Shown: positions 27,245 through 35,399, numbered from the stretch's first letter. The stretch is 64,000 nucleotides of DNA from Roseomonas aeriglobus (GCA_016937575.1 JAFHKN010000002.1:2870001-2934000), one strand, 5' to 3'. Numbers and translations: made by a program. Notes: generated by a model from the sequence alone, not told the origin.

Positions 27245-27859
27245 TCAGTTCAGCCGACCGAGCCCCGCGATGGTGCGGTCGACCAGCGCCTGGTCGACAT
27301 CGGCACCGTGCTTGGCTGCGATCAGCGATGCCGCCGCCTTGGTCGCGGCGTCCGCCGTCTTTGCCCGGACTTCGGCCAGCGCCGAGCGTTCAGCCGCAGC
27401 GATCTTGTCTTCGGCCATCTTGGCACGGCGTGCGACCAGGTCGGCCGCGTCGGCTTCGGCTTTGGCGACCAGCGCCTTGGCCTCTTCCTCGGCGTGGGCG
27501 ACGATGTCACGCGTCTGCGTCTCGACGTCGGCCAACTTGCGCGCATATTCATCGCGCAAGGCTTCGGCCTCGGCACGAAGCTGCTTTGCCTCTTCCAGCC
27601 GCTGCCGGATGCCGGCGATCTGTTTGTCGAGCATGCCGCCGATCAGCTTGGGCACGCCCTTGACGATCAGCACGGCCAAGAAGACGGCCATCGCCAGGCT
27701 GACCCAGACGGTCGCATCCAGCCCGAACAGCGCCGGATCCGGGTGGTTGGCCGGGCCCGTCCCACCATGTTCGGTGGTCAGCGCTTCGCCGCCCGTCTTG
27801 GGCACGCCCTCCTCGTGAATCGCCTGATTCAGTGTCGGGGCAGTCTGGGTATTAGCCAT
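27245..27859 (-). CDS. atpF: ATP synthase F0 subunit b
   Basis: Peripheral stalk subunit linking the membrane F0 sector to F1. The 204-residue protein has an N-terminal extension of about 50 residues, one membrane helix (WVSLAMAVFLAVLIVKGV) and a long alanine-rich coiled coil, as in alphaproteobacterial b subunits. It is the last gene of the F0 operon and overlaps the b' gene by 8 bases. The F1 genes are not in the window, which fits the split organisation of alphaproteobacteria. Confidence 0.93.
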   Translation of the reverse strand: MANTQTAPTLNQAIHEEGVPKTGGEALTTEHGGTGPANHPDPALFGLDATVWVSLAMAVFLAVLIVKGVPKLIGGMLDKQIAGIRQRLEEAKQLRAEAEALRDEYARKLADVETQTRDIVAHAEEEAKALVAKAEADAADLVARRAKMAEDKIAAAERSALAEVRAKTADAATKAAASLIAAKHGADVDQALVDRTIAGLGRLN

Positions 27860-28343
27860 GGAGCACCGCCTTCGTCGCCGCTTGCGCCTCCGCTGCGGTC
27901 ACCGGTGCCCCAGACAGGCGCGACACGATGTCCTGCGCGGCTTGCGCCGCCACGGTTTCGATCTCCGCGAGCGCAGCCTGGCTGGCGGTCGCGATCCGCG
28001 CTTCCGCCGCCGTCACCTGTGCAGTCGTCGCCTCGCCCGCCTGTGCGAGCGTCGCTTCACTGGCAGCCTGCGACCGCGCACGCGCTGCGGCGATCGTCTG
28101 GCGGGCCTGTTCGCGCGCGGCATTCTCGATCCCGCGCCAGCGCTCTTCCTGAGCATCGGCCTCGGCGCGCGCGGCTTCCGCGGCAGCGAGGTCGGTCGCG
28201 ACCGACGCATCACGCGCGTCGATCGTGCCCTGGACCTTGGGAACCATGCCCCGGCCCACGATGAGGAAGGCGATGCCGAAGGTGAGCGCCAGCCAGAACA
28301 GCTGCGACGCCCAGGTGGCCGCCAATTGTTCGATCTGAGGCAT
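27852..28343 (-). CDS. atpG: ATP synthase F0 subunit b'
   Basis: Second, non-identical peripheral stalk subunit (b'), which pairs with b. The 163-residue protein starts MPQIEQLAATWASQLFWL, a family-typical opening, has one membrane helix with GRGMVPKVQGTIDAR after it, then an alanine/glutamate coiled coil. It lies between atpE and atpF, the usual b' position. The symbol atpG follows usage for b' in several alphaproteobacteria (others write atpF'). Confidence 0.92.
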   Translation of the reverse strand: MPQIEQLAATWASQLFWLALTFGIAFLIVGRGMVPKVQGTIDARDASVATDLAAAEAARAEADAQEERWRGIENAAREQARQTIAAARARSQAASEATLAQAGEATTAQVTAAEARIATASQAALAEIETVAAQAAQDIVSRLSGAPVTAAEAQAATKAVLHG

Positions 28344-28411
28344 CTCTACTCCGTCCGTCTACGAATATGCGTGCCCGGCCGCCGGAAAATCCGCCGGCCG
28401 GGACAGCATCA

Positions 28412-28639
28412 TTACGCGACGAAGATCAGCAGGACGGCAACGACGAACGCCAGCAGGCCGAGAAGCTCGGCGGCGGCGAAGCCGATGAACATGTTGCCCT
28501 GCTGGCTCGACGCCGCACCCGGATTGCGCAGCGCGCCTTCGAGGAAAGCGGCGAAGACGTTACCCACGCCCAGCGCGGCCAGGCCGGCGCCGATGGCAGC
28601 GAGACCGGCACCCAGCAGCTTGATCGAATCGGCTTCCAT
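28412..28639 (-). CDS. atpE: ATP synthase F0 subunit c
   Basis: Proton-carrying ring subunit of 75 residues: two membrane helices joined by a short polar loop (NPGAASSQQG). The proton-binding carboxylate is the glutamate in the second helix (FAAAELLGLLAFVVAVLL), and the glycine-rich first helix (GAGLAAIGAGLAALGVGNV) allows ring packing. A GGGAG Shine-Dalgarno precedes the ATG. Third gene of the operon. Confidence 0.96.
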   Translation of the reverse strand: MEADSIKLLGAGLAAIGAGLAALGVGNVFAAFLEGALRNPGAASSQQGNMFIGFAAAELLGLLAFVVAVLLIFVA

Positions 28640-28679
28640 TGTTCAACTCCCGTAAGAAATCAGTGTGTTGGTAAGAAAA

Positions 28680-29471
28680 TCAGTGATGGTCGTGCAGGTG
28701 CACGGCATCGTTGATGTAGAGCGAGGTCAAGAGCGCGAAGACATAGGCCTGCACGCCCGCCACCAGCAGTTCGAGGGCCGAGACGCCGACCATCAGCGCG
28801 AAGCTGGGCAGGCCGACGACGATGCCGAGGCCGGCCCCTGCATTGCCGGCGTTGATGATGAAGCCGGCCAGCACCTTCAACAGGATATGACCCGCGGTCA
28901 TCGCGACGAACAGTCGCAGCGCGAGGCTGAACGGACGCACCATGAACGAGACGAACTCGATGGGCGTCACCAGGAACAGCACCGGCAGCGGCGTGCCCTT
29001 CGGCACGAACAGCGAGAAGAAGCGCAGGCCATGCCGCGCGAAGCCGACGCCCAGCACGATCAGGAAGCTGGCGATCGCCAGCACGCCCGTCGCGGTGAAG
29101 TGGCTGGTGAAGGTGAACGGGTGCACGCCGACGACGCCCAGCGGCAGGAGCCCCAGGATGTTGGCGAACAGGATGAACATGAACAGCGTGAAGACGTAGG
29201 GCAGGAAGGCGCGGCCTTCCTTGCCAATGTTCTGCTTCAGCAGCTTGTCGATGAAGCCTGTGAAGCCTTCCACCGCCATCTGCCAGCGGCCCGGCACCTG
29301 CGCGCCCTTCATGCCACCCAGCATGAACAGCCACAGTGCGACCAGCGCCACGCACATCCACATCGCCGAGTTCGTGAAGGCGATCTGATGACCGCCCAGC
29401 TGGAACCCGTTCCAGATGGTCTGCACCTCGAACTGGTGCATCGGATCGATCTTGCCCGAACCTGCCGACAC
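28680..29471 (-). CDS. atpB: ATP synthase F0 subunit a
   Basis: Channel subunit of 263 residues that carries protons to and from the c ring. Several membrane helices are visible, with the essential Arg in PFSLALRLFVAMTAGH and the C-terminal VQAYVFALLTSLYIND. No ATG lies near the start of homology: a GTG at 29471 gives MSAGSGKIDPMHQFEVQ, which matches the usual K(V/I)DPMHQF opening; a TTG at 29489 and ATG at 29441 are alternatives. Position between atpI and atpE is standard. Confidence 0.94.
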   Translation of the reverse strand: MSAGSGKIDPMHQFEVQTIWNGFQLGGHQIAFTNSAMWMCVALVALWLFMLGGMKGAQVPGRWQMAVEGFTGFIDKLLKQNIGKEGRAFLPYVFTLFMFILFANILGLLPLGVVGVHPFTFTSHFTATGVLAIASFLIVLGVGFARHGLRFFSLFVPKGTPLPVLFLVTPIEFVSFMVRPFSLALRLFVAMTAGHILLKVLAGFIINAGNAGAGLGIVVGLPSFALMVGVSALELLVAGVQAYVFALLTSLYINDAVHLHDHH

Positions 29472-29512
29472 GTTTTCTGTTTCCCGCAAATATTACGACA
29501 GGCGCCCGAAGG

Positions 29513-29830
29513 TCACTTCGAACGCCCGCTGGAAATCCGGATGATGTTCCTGAACGCGGCTGCGATCCCGAGGAACAGCAGCCCGAGCAGGAACCACGGG
29601 GAGGTATTGAACAGATAATCGAGCGTCCACCCGATCACCGCTCCTCCGACCATCCCCCCGACCAGTTCGGCCAGCACGCGGTTGCCGAGACGATAGCCGT
29701 CCCCGCCGTCTTCGCGCACCTCACCGCTCCGGATCGCCTCGTCGGTCTTCGCCCGATTCAATCGCTCGTTGAGCGAATTCAGGCGCTTATCCTCCGAGAT
29801 TGGGTCCAGTCCGGGCTCTTGCTCCGCCAT
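29513..29830 (-). CDS. atpI: AtpI/AtpZ-family F0 accessory protein
   Basis: A 105-residue protein with an acidic/basic N-terminal helix (RLNSLNERLNRAKTDEA) and two membrane helices (VLAELVGGMVGGAVIGWTL; WFLLGLLFLGIAAAFRNI). AtpI proteins assist c-ring assembly or stability. It is the first gene of the operon. The ATG at 29830 has a GGAGGGG Shine-Dalgarno 5 bases upstream. Confidence 0.9.
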   Translation of the reverse strand: MAEQEPGLDPISEDKRLNSLNERLNRAKTDEAIRSGEVREDGGDGYRLGNRVLAELVGGMVGGAVIGWTLDYLFNTSPWFLLGLLFLGIAAAFRNIIRISSGRSK

Positions 29831-29894
29831 GTCATCCCCTCCGCCTGAGCGGGCAGGTTCAACGGCCGAGCGGCAAGCCCGCCAAGGCAGGCGC

Positions 29895-29923
29895 GCTTTA
29901 GGAAGCGTAAATCTCCGAGTCAA
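29895..29923 (-). promoter_or_regulatory. Predicted promoter of the atpIBEGF operon
   Basis: On the minus strand, TTGACT (29918-29923) and TAAAGC (29895-29900) are separated by 17 bases, about 65 bases before the atpI start. The -35 box is strong, the -10 box moderate. Confidence 0.55.
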
Positions 29924-29970
29924 CCGAAAGCCCACCCTGCCGGTGGCCTATGCGGTTGCAAAGGCGTCGC

Positions 29971-29976
29971 TATGAT
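29971..29976 (+). promoter_or_regulatory. Possible -10 box of the small toxin-like gene
   Basis: TATGAT matches five of six consensus bases, 44 bases before the peptide's start codon. No good -35 box is at 16-18 bases. A 6-bp hairpin (CGCCAC/GTGGCG) lies between it and the Shine-Dalgarno. Confidence 0.35.
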
Positions 29977-30019
29977 GCCCGCGCGCCACATCCCGTGGCG
30001 TGAAAGGGGGTGATCATAC

Positions 30020-30121
30020 TTGGATCATAATACCGCAATTGTCATCCTCAGCGCTGGCTCGCTGATGGTGGCATTCGCTGCCTTGGTGCTCAAAATCATC
30101 GAGGTGGCCCGCTCTAAGTAG
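30020..30121 (+). CDS. 33-residue membrane peptide, candidate Fst/Hol_Tox-like type I toxin
   Basis: The frame starts with TTG at 30020 behind AAAGGGGGTGATC, which differs by one base from the complement of the 16S rRNA 3' end. The product begins with MDHNTAIV, has one membrane helix (ILSAGSLMVAFAALVLKIIE) and a short basic tail (ARSK). This length, single helix and charged end match Fst and holin-like (Hol_Tox) peptides, toxins of type I systems described mainly in Gram-positive bacteria. It is followed by two hairpins and a convergent promoter. It sits between atpI and ydbL, on the opposite strand to both. Function is inferred; no family search could be run. Confidence 0.55.
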   Translation: MDHNTAIVILSAGSLMVAFAALVLKIIEVARSK

Positions 30122-30130
30122 CGGCGGGAT

Positions 30131-30154
30131 GGGGTCGGGCTGGCACCCGGCCCC
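30131..30154. other. Hairpin 1 downstream of the 33-residue peptide gene
   Basis: GGGGTCGGG (30131-30139) and CCCGGCCCC (30146-30154) form a 9-bp stem with one T-G wobble, loop CTGGCA. Begins nine bases after the stop codon. Confidence 0.6.
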
Positions 30155-30157
30155 TGA

Positions 30158-30221
30158 ACGTAGAAGACCCCGGCCGCTGGCACGACCGGGGTCCGGAGGT
30201 GATACCTGAACCAGATACCGC
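30158..30221 (-). ncRNA. Predicted antisense RNA (candidate type I antitoxin)
   Basis: A transcript of about 64 nt is predicted from the promoter at 30228-30256 to the end of the hairpin 30166-30193. Its first bases (from 30221) are complementary to ATACCGC in the peptide's coding start (30030-30036), and its segment opposite 30195-30203 is complementary, with one G-U pair, to GGGGGTGAT over the Shine-Dalgarno (30006-30014). Length and pairing scheme resemble RNA II of the Enterococcus par locus. Ends are estimates. Confidence 0.4.
30166..30193. terminator. Hairpin 2, possible shared terminator
   Basis: GACCCCGG (30166-30173) pairs with CCGGGGTC (30186-30193). Read leftwards it is followed by TTCTACGTT, a weak T-rich tail; read rightwards it has none. 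Its position between two convergent transcripts would suit a shared terminator. Confidence 0.5.
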
Positions 30222-30227
30222 GCCGCC

Positions 30228-30256
30228 GATATAGCGCGATATCGTTTAATATTCAA
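30228..30256 (-). promoter_or_regulatory. Predicted sigma70 promoter facing the peptide gene
   Basis: On the minus strand, TTGAAT (30251-30256) and TATATC (30228-30233) are separated by exactly 17 bases. It starts one base after the ydbL stop codon, so it is not needed for any annotated gene. Confidence 0.55.
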
Positions 30257-30637
30257 TCACACACACCGCGGATCCCGCGTCGGCGCGCTCGCCCCGCGCG
30301 TCAGCCACTGGCCCGACGGCGACTGGTATTTCTCGCCCGCCGACGTCTGATTGATCAGGTTGCAGCCCGCGACGAACGCCATCTGCTCGACGGTCGCGCC
30401 ATTGCCGGCCTGACGCGTGTAGGCCGCCTTGCGCTGAATGTTGATGTTGTTGACCAGCGCACGCAACTCGGGCGTCGGGCTGCCGACGATGCCGAGGTAG
30501 CCATCGGGCTGCTCGCCGACCTGGCCGGCCGACCGCGCCGCCGCATAGGCCGGATCGCGTTGCGCATAGGCGGCGGTCGCGGCCAGAGCACCGACGGCGG
30601 CGATGCCGATCAATGCAGCGATGTGAAGCGTCTTCAT
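30257..30637 (-). CDS. ydbL: YdbL family (DUF1318) periplasmic protein
   Basis: A 126-residue exported protein with signal peptide (cut near AYA-QR). It has the DUF1318 core: repeated Ala/Arg segments, GYLGIV, LRALVNNINIQRKAAYTRQA and the C-terminal cysteine pair (AGCNLINQTS, DPRCV). In E. coli, YdbL assists the YdbH-YnbE intermembrane bridge. It follows ynbE by a single base, and is the last gene of the three. Confidence 0.88.
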   Translation of the reverse strand: MKTLHIAALIGIAAVGALAATAAYAQRDPAYAAARSAGQVGEQPDGYLGIVGSPTPELRALVNNINIQRKAAYTRQAGNGATVEQMAFVAGCNLINQTSAGEKYQSPSGQWLTRGASAPTRDPRCV

Positions 30638-30638
30638 C

Positions 30639-30869
30639 TTAGAAAATCCCGGGATTCTGCTGGATGAGCGACTTCGCCTCCCCATCGAGACGATAGACGA
30701 CCTCCTGCGTGATCGAGATGTTGAGGTTGATGACGATCGGCTTGTCCGGCGCGTTCACGGTCACGCATCCGCTCACACTGCCGGCCATTGCCAGTCCCAG
30801 AATACCCATCTTCTTCACGCGTCCGATGTTCGTACAAATGCGCACGAACCTCAATCCTGCAGTCTTCAT
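30639..30869 (-). CDS. ynbE: YnbE-family outer-membrane lipoprotein
   Basis: A 76-residue small lipoprotein: lipobox SVSGC after a hydrophobic stretch, followed by NAPDKPIVINLNISITQEVVY, the YnbE signature. In E. coli it multimerises by beta-strand stacking and contacts the C-terminus of YdbH at the outer membrane. The ATG at 30869 overlaps the ydbH stop (ATGA), supporting this start even though it gives a long leader; a GTG at 30818 would give a more usual signal peptide. Confidence 0.85.
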   Translation of the reverse strand: MKTAGLRFVRICTNIGRVKKMGILGLAMAGSVSGCVTVNAPDKPIVINLNISITQEVVYRLDGEAKSLIQQNPGIF

Positions 30870-33800
30870 GGACGTTTCTCGCTTGATGGGGGCTGAATGA
30901 CGGGGGCCGGCGGCGGCTGCGGCCCTTCGCGGCGACGCTGCTCGTCGATCAGCGCGGGCAGGTTGCGCTGAATGAGCCGCGACGGATCATAATAGCTGCG
31001 CACCGAATCGAGCAGCTGACGGAAGGGGGCTCGAATCGTGATGTTGAACACGAACGGCAGGCGTGCGAGTCGCCGGATGAGGAAGTTGCTCTTCGTACCC
31101 TTGCCCTGGCTGACGCCCGCGAACTGGATCGCAGTCACCATCTCGCCCGACAGCGGGCCGTTCAGCGTGATGTTCAGACTGCGATAGTTGAGCGCACGCA
31201 GCGCCTGGAACGCCATGTTGCCCCACACCCCCACATCCTTCTCGGTGATGGTCCCGACATAGGCGATGCTGCCGCCTGATCGTGCGGCCAGTGTCCCGTC
31301 GACGATCCGCCCGCCGGATTCGTCGAACACCATCGGCAGCACGCCATCGAAGGTGCCGGTGGCATTGAGGTTGTCGAAGTCGAATTGCTGGAGGAACGTC
31401 GCGGCGTCTGCCCCCACGACGCGGAAGGTCATCCGCCGCTGCTGGTTGGCGTTGAAATCCAGCAAGGTCGGGTCCAGCGTCAGCTTGCCTCCCGCAAACG
31501 GCCAATCCCCGCCCTCCACCTGCACCCGGTTGTTGCCGGTTAGGCGATAGCGGACGGTCCCGTTCTCCACCGCAATGCCGGGATTGACTGTGGTGATCGT
31601 CGCGACCTGATCCGGCGCGCTGACAAGGCCGAGCAGGTCGGTGAAGACGATGTCGCCGGACAGGCCGGTCACGGGACCGAAGGCGGCGGCAAGATCAAGG
31701 TTGCTTGTCCCGAATCTGCCGGTGCTCGTCACGCCATCGGGCGTCCAGGCGATCCGCCCGCGGCCCGACACGCTGCCGTTCACGTCGGCGATGACGCCAT
31801 AGGTTAGGGGAGTCAGCTCGTTCGGCTGGAACGCCTTGCCGAAGGTGATGCCAGGCACGCGCAATTCGGCGTCCCCCGCCCCCCGCGCCAGATCGTGAAG
31901 GATCGTGACGTCGGCAACCTTCACCCGCTTCGTCGGATGGATCAACGTGCCCGTCGCATCGATGCGGTTGCCCGCCAGTGTCAGCGCGACAGTCTCGCTT
32001 GCCAGCGGCTCGAACCGACGCTCCTTGGCGGCATCGGCGATCATCAGCCGCCCGCCGAGCGACAGCTTGCCACCTGCGAAGACCCAGTCGCCGCTCGCCG
32101 CCGACAGGATCAGCGGCACGTTGCCGATCTGCCCGCCGCCGTCGGCGAAGCTGCCTGCCACGCGACCGCCGGCGACACGCCCCGTCAGCCGCCCGGCATC
32201 GATCCGCGTCACCCGTTCCGGTAAGCCGAGCCGCGTCTTCACGTCGTCAAGCGCAAAGGTCAGATCGCCAAGATCCATTCGCGCGCCCGACATGCTGAGC
32301 TCGAGCGGCGTCGCGCCGATCCGCCCGGCCAGCCGGGTCGTCGCCAGTCGCGCTCGTCCGTCGATCCTTCCGCGCTCGAATACCACCAGTCCCGCCCCGC
32401 CGGCGCAGACGCGCAGCCGCGTCGGATCGAGGGTCAGGCTGGAGATCGCGAGCCGCTGCCACGCGATCGCGGTACAGCCCGGGTTGGCAACCATCGTGGT
32501 GCCCCGCCACCGCACGTCGATCGGCATCTGCACGCCGTCGATGCGGCCATCGCCGAGCGGTCCCGAGACCGTCAGCTGAGTCGTCACCCGCGTCACCGCA
32601 CCGTCAGTCGCCTGGAAGCTGACCGGCGTCAGCGCCAGCCGGGCACCGCCTGCCGCATAGGGTTCGACGATCGCGCGTCCCGCGAACCCGCCGCCGGCCC
32701 GGCGCAGCGCGATCGATGCCGCCGGCAGGCCGCCGCCCCTGAGCGCGATCTGTCCGCCGACTTCGAGCGCGCCGAACCGAATCGGGTCGCCGCCGATCGT
32801 TGCCACCGCGCCACTGGCGGATCGCAGAGTCAGGTTCGTCACCCGGACCGCGCGAGCATCGCCGCGTTGGACCGCCTCGATGCGCGCATTGCCCGAAACA
32901 TCGCGTCCTGCCGCGACGCCGGCCTTCGCTAGCGCCTGGACGAGCGGCCCGACCGGCGTACCCGCGGCGCTCGTCCCCATCGCGGCGACCTGCCGCAAAA
33001 GCGCATCGGCTGCACGAGCGTTGCCGATCCGGGCGTCTCCGGCAAATTCGAGGCCCGTCGGGGCGACGCGGTAGCGTCCCGTAACCTCGGCCTGCCCCAG
33101 CCGCCCCTGTGCCATCGCCACGGTGTTGGCGGTGAGACGCACGTCACCGACCGTTCCCCTGGCACTGCCGTCGAACGCGACTGTCGCCGACAATGGCGCA
33201 GCGGTCAGGCCCGGCGCGCTGCCCTTGGCGGCAGCCGCGGCCACCTTGCCGGACCAGCGATCCAGCCCTGCGCTCAGGTTCAGATCGACATCGGCGCCAA
33301 ACGCCTGGACAACGGCATCGCCACAGCGAACCGCGCCTGCCCGCAACGGACCGATCAGGCTCGGTGCCTGCTTCGCGACCTTGAGCGCGAAGGCGCCGCC
33401 GATGCCGGTCGCAGTGCAGCCCGACAGCGACTGCCGATCGCTGACCAGCGCCAGCCGGCCGGAAAACCCGTCATCGAGCCGGCCCGACCCCTGCAACTTC
33501 AGTCCGACGATACCGTCGGGCAACTCCAGGCGCACGCGCGCATCGGCGATGTCCGCGGTCAGTTTCGGGAGGGCGAAGGGCGCGTTGCCGTCCCCTTTCG
33601 GCATCAGCTTGTCGATCGCGCCGAGCGACAACCCGTCCCGTGTCCACCGGGCGCGCAACCGGACGTGGCCGGAGTCGATCCCCGTCACCTCCGGCCCGCC
33701 TCCGCGGATCCGGGTATGGACGACGACCCAGTCGGCCACCAGGTCGGGGTCGCTCGGATCACCGATGACGACGTTGATCAGCCGTTGGCGGGCAAAGCCG

Positions 33801-34009
33801 ATATCCGCCACGGTGTACCGGGCCGGCACGCCGCGCTTGGCGAGTTCGTCGTCGATGAAGCCGGTCGCGACACTGCGCCGCTGGTGCCACAACACGGCGA
33901 TGGCGGCCGCAAAGACGATCAAGAGCGCAATAAGCGTGCGCCAGCGCTTGCGCTGGTGCCAGCGCCGCCGCCGCTGCTCCGTGCCCGTCTCCGCGGCGTC
34001 CGCCGTCAC
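30866..34009 (-). CDS. ydbH: YdbH/AsmA-like intermembrane phospholipid transport protein
   Basis: A 1047-residue protein with one N-terminal membrane anchor (about residues 25-47) and a long periplasmic beta-rich region, ending with a YdbH-type C-terminal domain (SGDIVFTDLLGLVSAPDQ, then YVGTITEKDVGVWGNMAFQALR). YdbH belongs with TamB and YhdP to the AsmA-like family that moves phospholipids between inner and outer membrane. With ynbE and ydbL downstream, the full bridge set is present. GTG 34009 has GGGAG 7 bases upstream and avoids overlap with the divergent radC; an ATG at 34084 would overlap it. Confidence 0.88.
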   Translation of the reverse strand: MTADAAETGTEQRRRRWHQRKRWRTLIALLIVFAAAIAVLWHQRRSVATGFIDDELAKRGVPARYTVADIGFARQRLINVVIGDPSDPDLVADWVVVHTRIRGGGPEVTGIDSGHVRLRARWTRDGLSLGAIDKLMPKGDGNAPFALPKLTADIADARVRLELPDGIVGLKLQGSGRLDDGFSGRLALVSDRQSLSGCTATGIGGAFALKVAKQAPSLIGPLRAGAVRCGDAVVQAFGADVDLNLSAGLDRWSGKVAAAAAKGSAPGLTAAPLSATVAFDGSARGTVGDVRLTANTVAMAQGRLGQAEVTGRYRVAPTGLEFAGDARIGNARAADALLRQVAAMGTSAAGTPVGPLVQALAKAGVAAGRDVSGNARIEAVQRGDARAVRVTNLTLRSASGAVATIGGDPIRFGALEVGGQIALRGGGLPAASIALRRAGGGFAGRAIVEPYAAGGARLALTPVSFQATDGAVTRVTTQLTVSGPLGDGRIDGVQMPIDVRWRGTTMVANPGCTAIAWQRLAISSLTLDPTRLRVCAGGAGLVVFERGRIDGRARLATTRLAGRIGATPLELSMSGARMDLGDLTFALDDVKTRLGLPERVTRIDAGRLTGRVAGGRVAGSFADGGGQIGNVPLILSAASGDWVFAGGKLSLGGRLMIADAAKERRFEPLASETVALTLAGNRIDATGTLIHPTKRVKVADVTILHDLARGAGDAELRVPGITFGKAFQPNELTPLTYGVIADVNGSVSGRGRIAWTPDGVTSTGRFGTSNLDLAAAFGPVTGLSGDIVFTDLLGLVSAPDQVATITTVNPGIAVENGTVRYRLTGNNRVQVEGGDWPFAGGKLTLDPTLLDFNANQQRRMTFRVVGADAATFLQQFDFDNLNATGTFDGVLPMVFDESGGRIVDGTLAARSGGSIAYVGTITEKDVGVWGNMAFQALRALNYRSLNITLNGPLSGEMVTAIQFAGVSQGKGTKSNFLIRRLARLPFVFNITIRAPFRQLLDSVRSYYDPSRLIQRNLPALIDEQRRREGPQPPPAPVIQPPSSEKRP

Positions 34010-34068
34010 GCATCGCTCCCACAGCGACCGGTTGCATCGCCGGCGCACTCGCTTAACCTTGGTCGCAG

Positions 34069-34761
34069 ATGAGTGTTCCTGCAACCGTTCCGGAAGACGC
34101 CGCCGGCCACCGCGCCCGGTTGCGCGAACGGCTGTTCGTCGGCGGAGCGGAGGCGCTGCAGGATTACGAGTTGCTCGAATATCTGCTGGCCCTTGCCATC
34201 CCGCGGCGCGACACGAAGCCGCTGGCCAAGGCTTTGCTTCGGGAATTCGGCGGCTTGTCGGGTGTGATGACCGCGGCGTCGGAGGATCTCGCCCGCATCA
34301 AGGGCATGGGGGAGACGTCGGTCGCGGCGATCAAGGCCGCGCACGGCGTCGCACTCCGGCTGCTCAAGACCGAGACGAGCGCCCAGCCGGTGCTGAGCAA
34401 TTGGCAGGCCCTCCTCGATTATCTGCGTGCCGACATGGCGCACCACCAGATCGAACGCGTGCGCGTGTTGCACCTCGACAGCCGCAACCGGCTGGTCCGC
34501 GACGAAGTGATGAACGAAGGCACCGTCGACGAAGCCCCCGTCTATGCCCGCGAGATCGTCCGGCGCGCGTTGCAACTCGGCTCGGCCGCGGTGATTCTGG
34601 TCCACAATCACCCCTCGGGCGATGCGTCGCCCAGCAAGGCGGACATCGACATCACGCGCCAGGTCGCAGCGGCCCTGAAACCGCTGAACATCGCGCTGCA
34701 CGACCATATCGTCATGGCCCGCGGCGGGCACACGAGTTTAAGAGCGCAAGGGCTGATCTGA
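34069..34761 (+). CDS. radC: RadC family JAMM/MPN protein
   Basis: A 230-residue protein with an N-terminal helix-hairpin-helix (about residues 35-95; IKGMGETSVAAIKA) and a C-terminal JAMM metalloprotease-like domain with the zinc motif HNHPSGDASPSKAD. RadC was once linked to DNA repair; its true role is unknown. It is divergent from ydbH, 59 bases apart. The ATG at 34069 has no strong Shine-Dalgarno. Confidence 0.92.
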   Translation: MSVPATVPEDAAGHRARLRERLFVGGAEALQDYELLEYLLALAIPRRDTKPLAKALLREFGGLSGVMTAASEDLARIKGMGETSVAAIKAAHGVALRLLKTETSAQPVLSNWQALLDYLRADMAHHQIERVRVLHLDSRNRLVRDEVMNEGTVDEAPVYAREIVRRALQLGSAAVILVHNHPSGDASPSKADIDITRQVAAALKPLNIALHDHIVMARGGHTSLRAQGLI

Positions 34762-34763
34762 AT

Positions 34764-34965
34764 TCCTCCCCCAGCTTGTCTGGGGGATGGGGAGTGCCGG
34801 GTCGAACGCGCCTCGCGCGTTCGAGGATCGTCCCGGGGGACGATCCGACCCGTCACTCCGCGCAAGCGATGGTGGAGGGGCTTGCGGCGTCGGGCGCGTG
34901 CCGCGCCACCCCTCCACCACTCGGCTACGCCGAGCGGTCCCCCTCCCCCAGCAAGCTGGGGGAGG
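34764..34965. repeat. Long palindromic intergenic repeat, family 4
   Basis: A 202-bp element between two convergent genes. Its ends are short hairpins (TCCTCCCCCAGCTTGTCTGG and CCCCAGCAAGCTGGGGGAGG); the middle includes GTGGAGGGGCTTGCGG near GCCACCCCTCCACCAC, giving nested pairing. It fills almost the whole radC-osmC gap (34762-34973). Confidence 0.8.
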
Positions 34966-34973
34966 ACTTCCAC

Positions 34974-35399
34974 TCACCCCAGATCATGCTCCAGCGTGAT
35001 CTCGGCATTCAGCAGCTTGGAGATCGGGCAGCCCTTCTTGGCCTCCTCGGCAATCCGCTCGAAGTCGGCCTTGTCGATCCCGTCGACCCGCCCCTTCAGC
35101 TTCAGCGCCGACTTGGTCACCTTGAACCCGTCGCCGTCCTTGTCCAGCGTCACCGCCGCATCGGTTTCCAGCGTGCCTGCCGAATACCCTTCCTTCGCCA
35201 GCGCGAAGCTCAGCGCCATGGTGAAGCAGCTGGCGTGCGCGGCCGCGATCAGCTCTTCGGGATTGGTGCCGGGTTCGTTCTCGAACCGCGTGTTGAAGCC
35301 ATAGGGATTGTCGGACAGCACGCCCGACTGGGTCGAGACATGCCCCTTCCCATCCTTGCCGAGGCCATCGTAGCGGGCGGATGCGGTGCGGGTCGTCAT
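34974..35399 (-). CDS. osmC: OsmC-family peroxiredoxin
   Basis: A 141-residue OsmC/Ohr-type protein that reduces organic hydroperoxides with two cysteines: the first in AHASCFTMALSFAL, the second in KKGCPISKLL. The opening MTTRTASARYDGLGKDGKG and GTNPEELIAAAH are typical of the OsmC subgroup rather than Ohr. GAGGAG lies 9 bases before the ATG at 35399. Confidence 0.92.
   Translation of the reverse strand: MTTRTASARYDGLGKDGKGHVSTQSGVLSDNPYGFNTRFENEPGTNPEELIAAAHASCFTMALSFALAKEGYSAGTLETDAAVTLDKDGDGFKVTKSALKLKGRVDGIDKADFERIAEEAKKGCPISKLLNAEITLEHDLG

Noticed and set aside
30131..30193. Tandem hairpins first read as two ordinary terminators
   Set aside because: Neither is followed by a clear T-run in the forward direction; they fit better as parts of the convergent transcript pair described in the findings.
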